From the NCBI RefSeq assembly GCF_947623445.1, contig NC_135244.1:17980860-18044859 (forward strand): a DNA stretch of 64,000 nt, in the 5' to 3' direction. This stretch comes from Clavelina lepadiformis. Lineage: Eukaryota; Chordata; Ascidiacea; Aplousobranchia; Clavelinidae. The translations under genes and the position numbers were made by a program. Each line of letters begins with the position of its first letter. Position 1 is the stretch's first letter. The notes below the pieces were generated by a model. The model was not told where the DNA came from and made no database searches. It was given only the letters and a program-made list of their open reading frames with translations. Positions 62,123 to 64,000 of this stretch are shown here, piece after piece.

Positions 62123-63916
62123 TTAAATTTGCTTCCAATACACTGGAACAATTTTTTGGCAGGTGGTCAGGCTTTCGTTGCTGGAGATGATGTTCCATTT
62201 ATGTTCTGTCGCATCCAGCGTGTATAGTGACGGAGTCGAACAGCTTGAAACAACGTACATGGTAATAAAGCCCCTTCATCTACGCTTTACAGTATACACG
62301 TCCAAAGCAAAATGCTTGAAATTTTTTTTCCTTAGTTACTAAATTACTCTTAATTTATAGGTTACAATTAAAAACTTGAATCACATTTAAAATCTTTTCC
62401 TTGAATTTAGTATAAATTATAAAGTCAAACGCTGTTACAGGGTTATTGCTATAGTTCGCGTTCTAGATCCTTTCATATAGCCTCTACACGATTATCTTTA
62501 TTTTTATAAAGAAATTCACTTTTTATTGCTACAGACTTGTTTTCAATGTAAGATTTTTGTAGTGTAAGACATAACGCACAGCTTTAAATGAAACTTCGTT
62601 GTTTTGCCTTACTCACTCACCCGAATGCATAAATTTTGTCCCCGTTGTTGCAAGCAGACGAAGGACCTTTCCATGGGTTTGGTATGATGAAATTGGTCCA
62701 TTGTTCTGTGGTCGTGTCAAAAAACTCGGATGAAGCCAACTGAGCCAAGTTCTGATCATGACCGCCTGATCAACCAAAACGAAAGCTACGGTTTGAGAGC
62801 ACTTACACGCTTTGCATTTTCATAAGCAAACTTGCAATACAAATCTTAGTCTATAACTTAGTATCTTGTCTCAGGTCCAGCATAAATATTGTAAAAAGTT
62901 TTTACTGTTCTTCATACTTTGAAATGACATAAACTAATAACTGCCTACCCACCAACGCAGTAGATAATGTTATTTAAAGCAGCTGCACCAAATGATGCCC
63001 TCGCCTGGGTCATATTCTTTGCCGAGCTCCATTTATTCGCAGTGCTGTCATATTTCTCCACCACGTCGCATACTTTGAAACACAGTCAATGTTATTGAGT
63101 CAGCGATACCAAAATAGATACCAAAGTTTCTTCTACTTCAGCTTCTATTGATTTAGGTAGAGTATGATTTAGAAATTACAATGACACCTAGATAAGAACA
63201 ACGTTACGCAGAAAATCTAATAGTTTTTCGTTAACACGTACCTAATTTTTGTCCTCTTGGATTACGGTTCGAACCCATATCCTGAACTCTATTGTAACCG
63301 CCGAGGAGATATACGTAGCCTAAATAAAGCGTAAAACCAAATTAATAAAAAAGGAAATGCAACTTTCTTGTGCTTTCAGACCGGTAATTATATTTCTTTG
63401 AGATACAGTCTCCATATTGAAAATACACTTTACTTTTGACAACCACCGCAGCGGCGGCAGCTCGTGGTTGTAACAACTTTCCAACAACTTCCCACTGTTT
63501 TTGGGTAGAATCGTATCTTTCAAAGTCATTGGCAAGAACTTTGCAGCCAGAATCAATTTGTTGTACTCCTACTTGGGTGCCAAGCCTGGAATATGATTGG
63601 TTTGGTACTCTGCCCTGGTACATCACGTGTTCTGATAATTCGCCGCCAAATACCAAAATATCACCTGCAAATAGGAAAGTAATTGTGTATACTTGCTGAT
63701 AACCATGGATATATAAAAAAGGGACAACAAATGTAACTTACCTCGAAGACATACCGTTGCAGCGTTAGCACGAGGCGTTTTCATTGGCACAAAACTCTCA
63801 AACATTCTTCCATTAAAACGAGAAACCCTATTAGACGGACTGCTCTGCGGTCCGCCGCAAAAGACAGTTGCTCTTCCACACACTACCGGCGACGAAGCAG
63901 AAAAATCTGATTGACC
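62123..63916 (-). CDS. KLHL D: Kelch half of a BTB-BACK-Kelch gene (5' partial)
   Basis: Six terminal exons in phase: 63916-63742, 63664-63434, 63319-63242, 63072-62953, 62765-62621 and 62243-62123. They correspond to exons 8-13 of KLHL A-C. Visible blades are ATVFCGGPQSSPSNRVSRFN, DILVFGGELS followed by NDFERYDSTQKQWEVVGKL, YVYLLGGYNRV, KYDSTANKWSSAKNMTQARA with NNIIYCVG, and SSEFFDTTTEQWTNF. The last exon ends IVPVYWKQI. The 120-, 145- and 121-base lengths of the last three exons equal those of KLHL A. Exon 9 (231 bases) is longer than in its neighbours because of an insertion after the GGELS blade. The BTB and BACK exons should lie beyond 64000. Confidence 0.88.
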
Positions 63917-64000
63917 CTATATGTAGAATGCTTAGTACACCAACGTTCAAACGAATAATATAATTTAACAAACTTGGCCGTTGAAGTAATGTATTGATAT
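63917..64000. other. KLHL D intron, cut by the window edge
   Basis: Sequence upstream of the exon 8 acceptor of KLHL D. No exon is visible before the window ends. Confidence 0.5.

Noticed and set aside
1-64000. tRNA, rRNA, CRISPR or bacterial-type operon features
   Set aside because: None was recognised by eye. Gene structure is clearly eukaryotic. A tRNA scan was not possible here and a diverged tRNA could be missed.

Overview
The window looks like nuclear DNA of a chordate with a compact, AT-rich genome. An ascidian such as Ciona is the best guess. This rests on vertebrate-type orthologues (WDR37, NMD3, FAM20B, SLC43A3-like, DELE1), mostly short GT-AG introns, several intron-poor genes and many small non-autonomous DNA transposons. 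The species was not verified. I built exon models by hand from splice consensus, reading-frame phase and remembered human protein sequences.

Layout. 1-4592 (+): 3' half of a WDR37 gene. 6818-10125 (-): complete 12-exon NMD3 (60S ribosome export adaptor). 10999-12333 (-): single-coding-exon FAM20B (glycosaminoglycan xylosylkinase). 12.4-17.2 kb: repeat-rich intergenic DNA with a large foldback MITE. 17179-18773 (+): four-exon unrecognised protein with one C-terminal C2H2 finger. 21717-23129 (-): single-exon SLC43A3-like transporter. 26.0-38.3 kb (+): DELE1, the mitochondrial-stress relay with SEL1-like repeats. A degenerate mariner lies in one of its introns, and a complete seven-exon peptide-type GPCR lies on the opposite strand inside its 5.6-kb last intron. 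39738-42017 (+): seven-exon short-chain dehydrogenase.

42.3-64 kb is a cluster of BTB-BACK-Kelch (KLHL) genes: A (-), B (-), C (+) and D (-, cut by the window edge). A, B and C are intact 13-exon genes with matching intron phases. Exons 2-5 have identical lengths in all three. A and B share a GC-AG intron that is GT-AG in C. A degraded BACK-like relic lies between B and C. The encoded proteins should be Cullin-3 substrate adaptors. The cluster looks like a lineage-specific expansion of ubiquitin-ligase specificity factors.

Mobile DNA. Three hAT-type MITEs have perfect 8-bp target duplications and GGCCCGC-rich ends. Two more have CAGTGGTTCTCAAAC-like termini. A foldback MITE has arms of about 120 bp, and another MITE nearly fills an intron of KLHL B. 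I saw no rRNA, tRNA, CRISPR array or convincing retroviral element. The most interesting items are the KLHL cluster with its conserved GC-AG intron, the GPCR nested in DELE1, and the MITE set.
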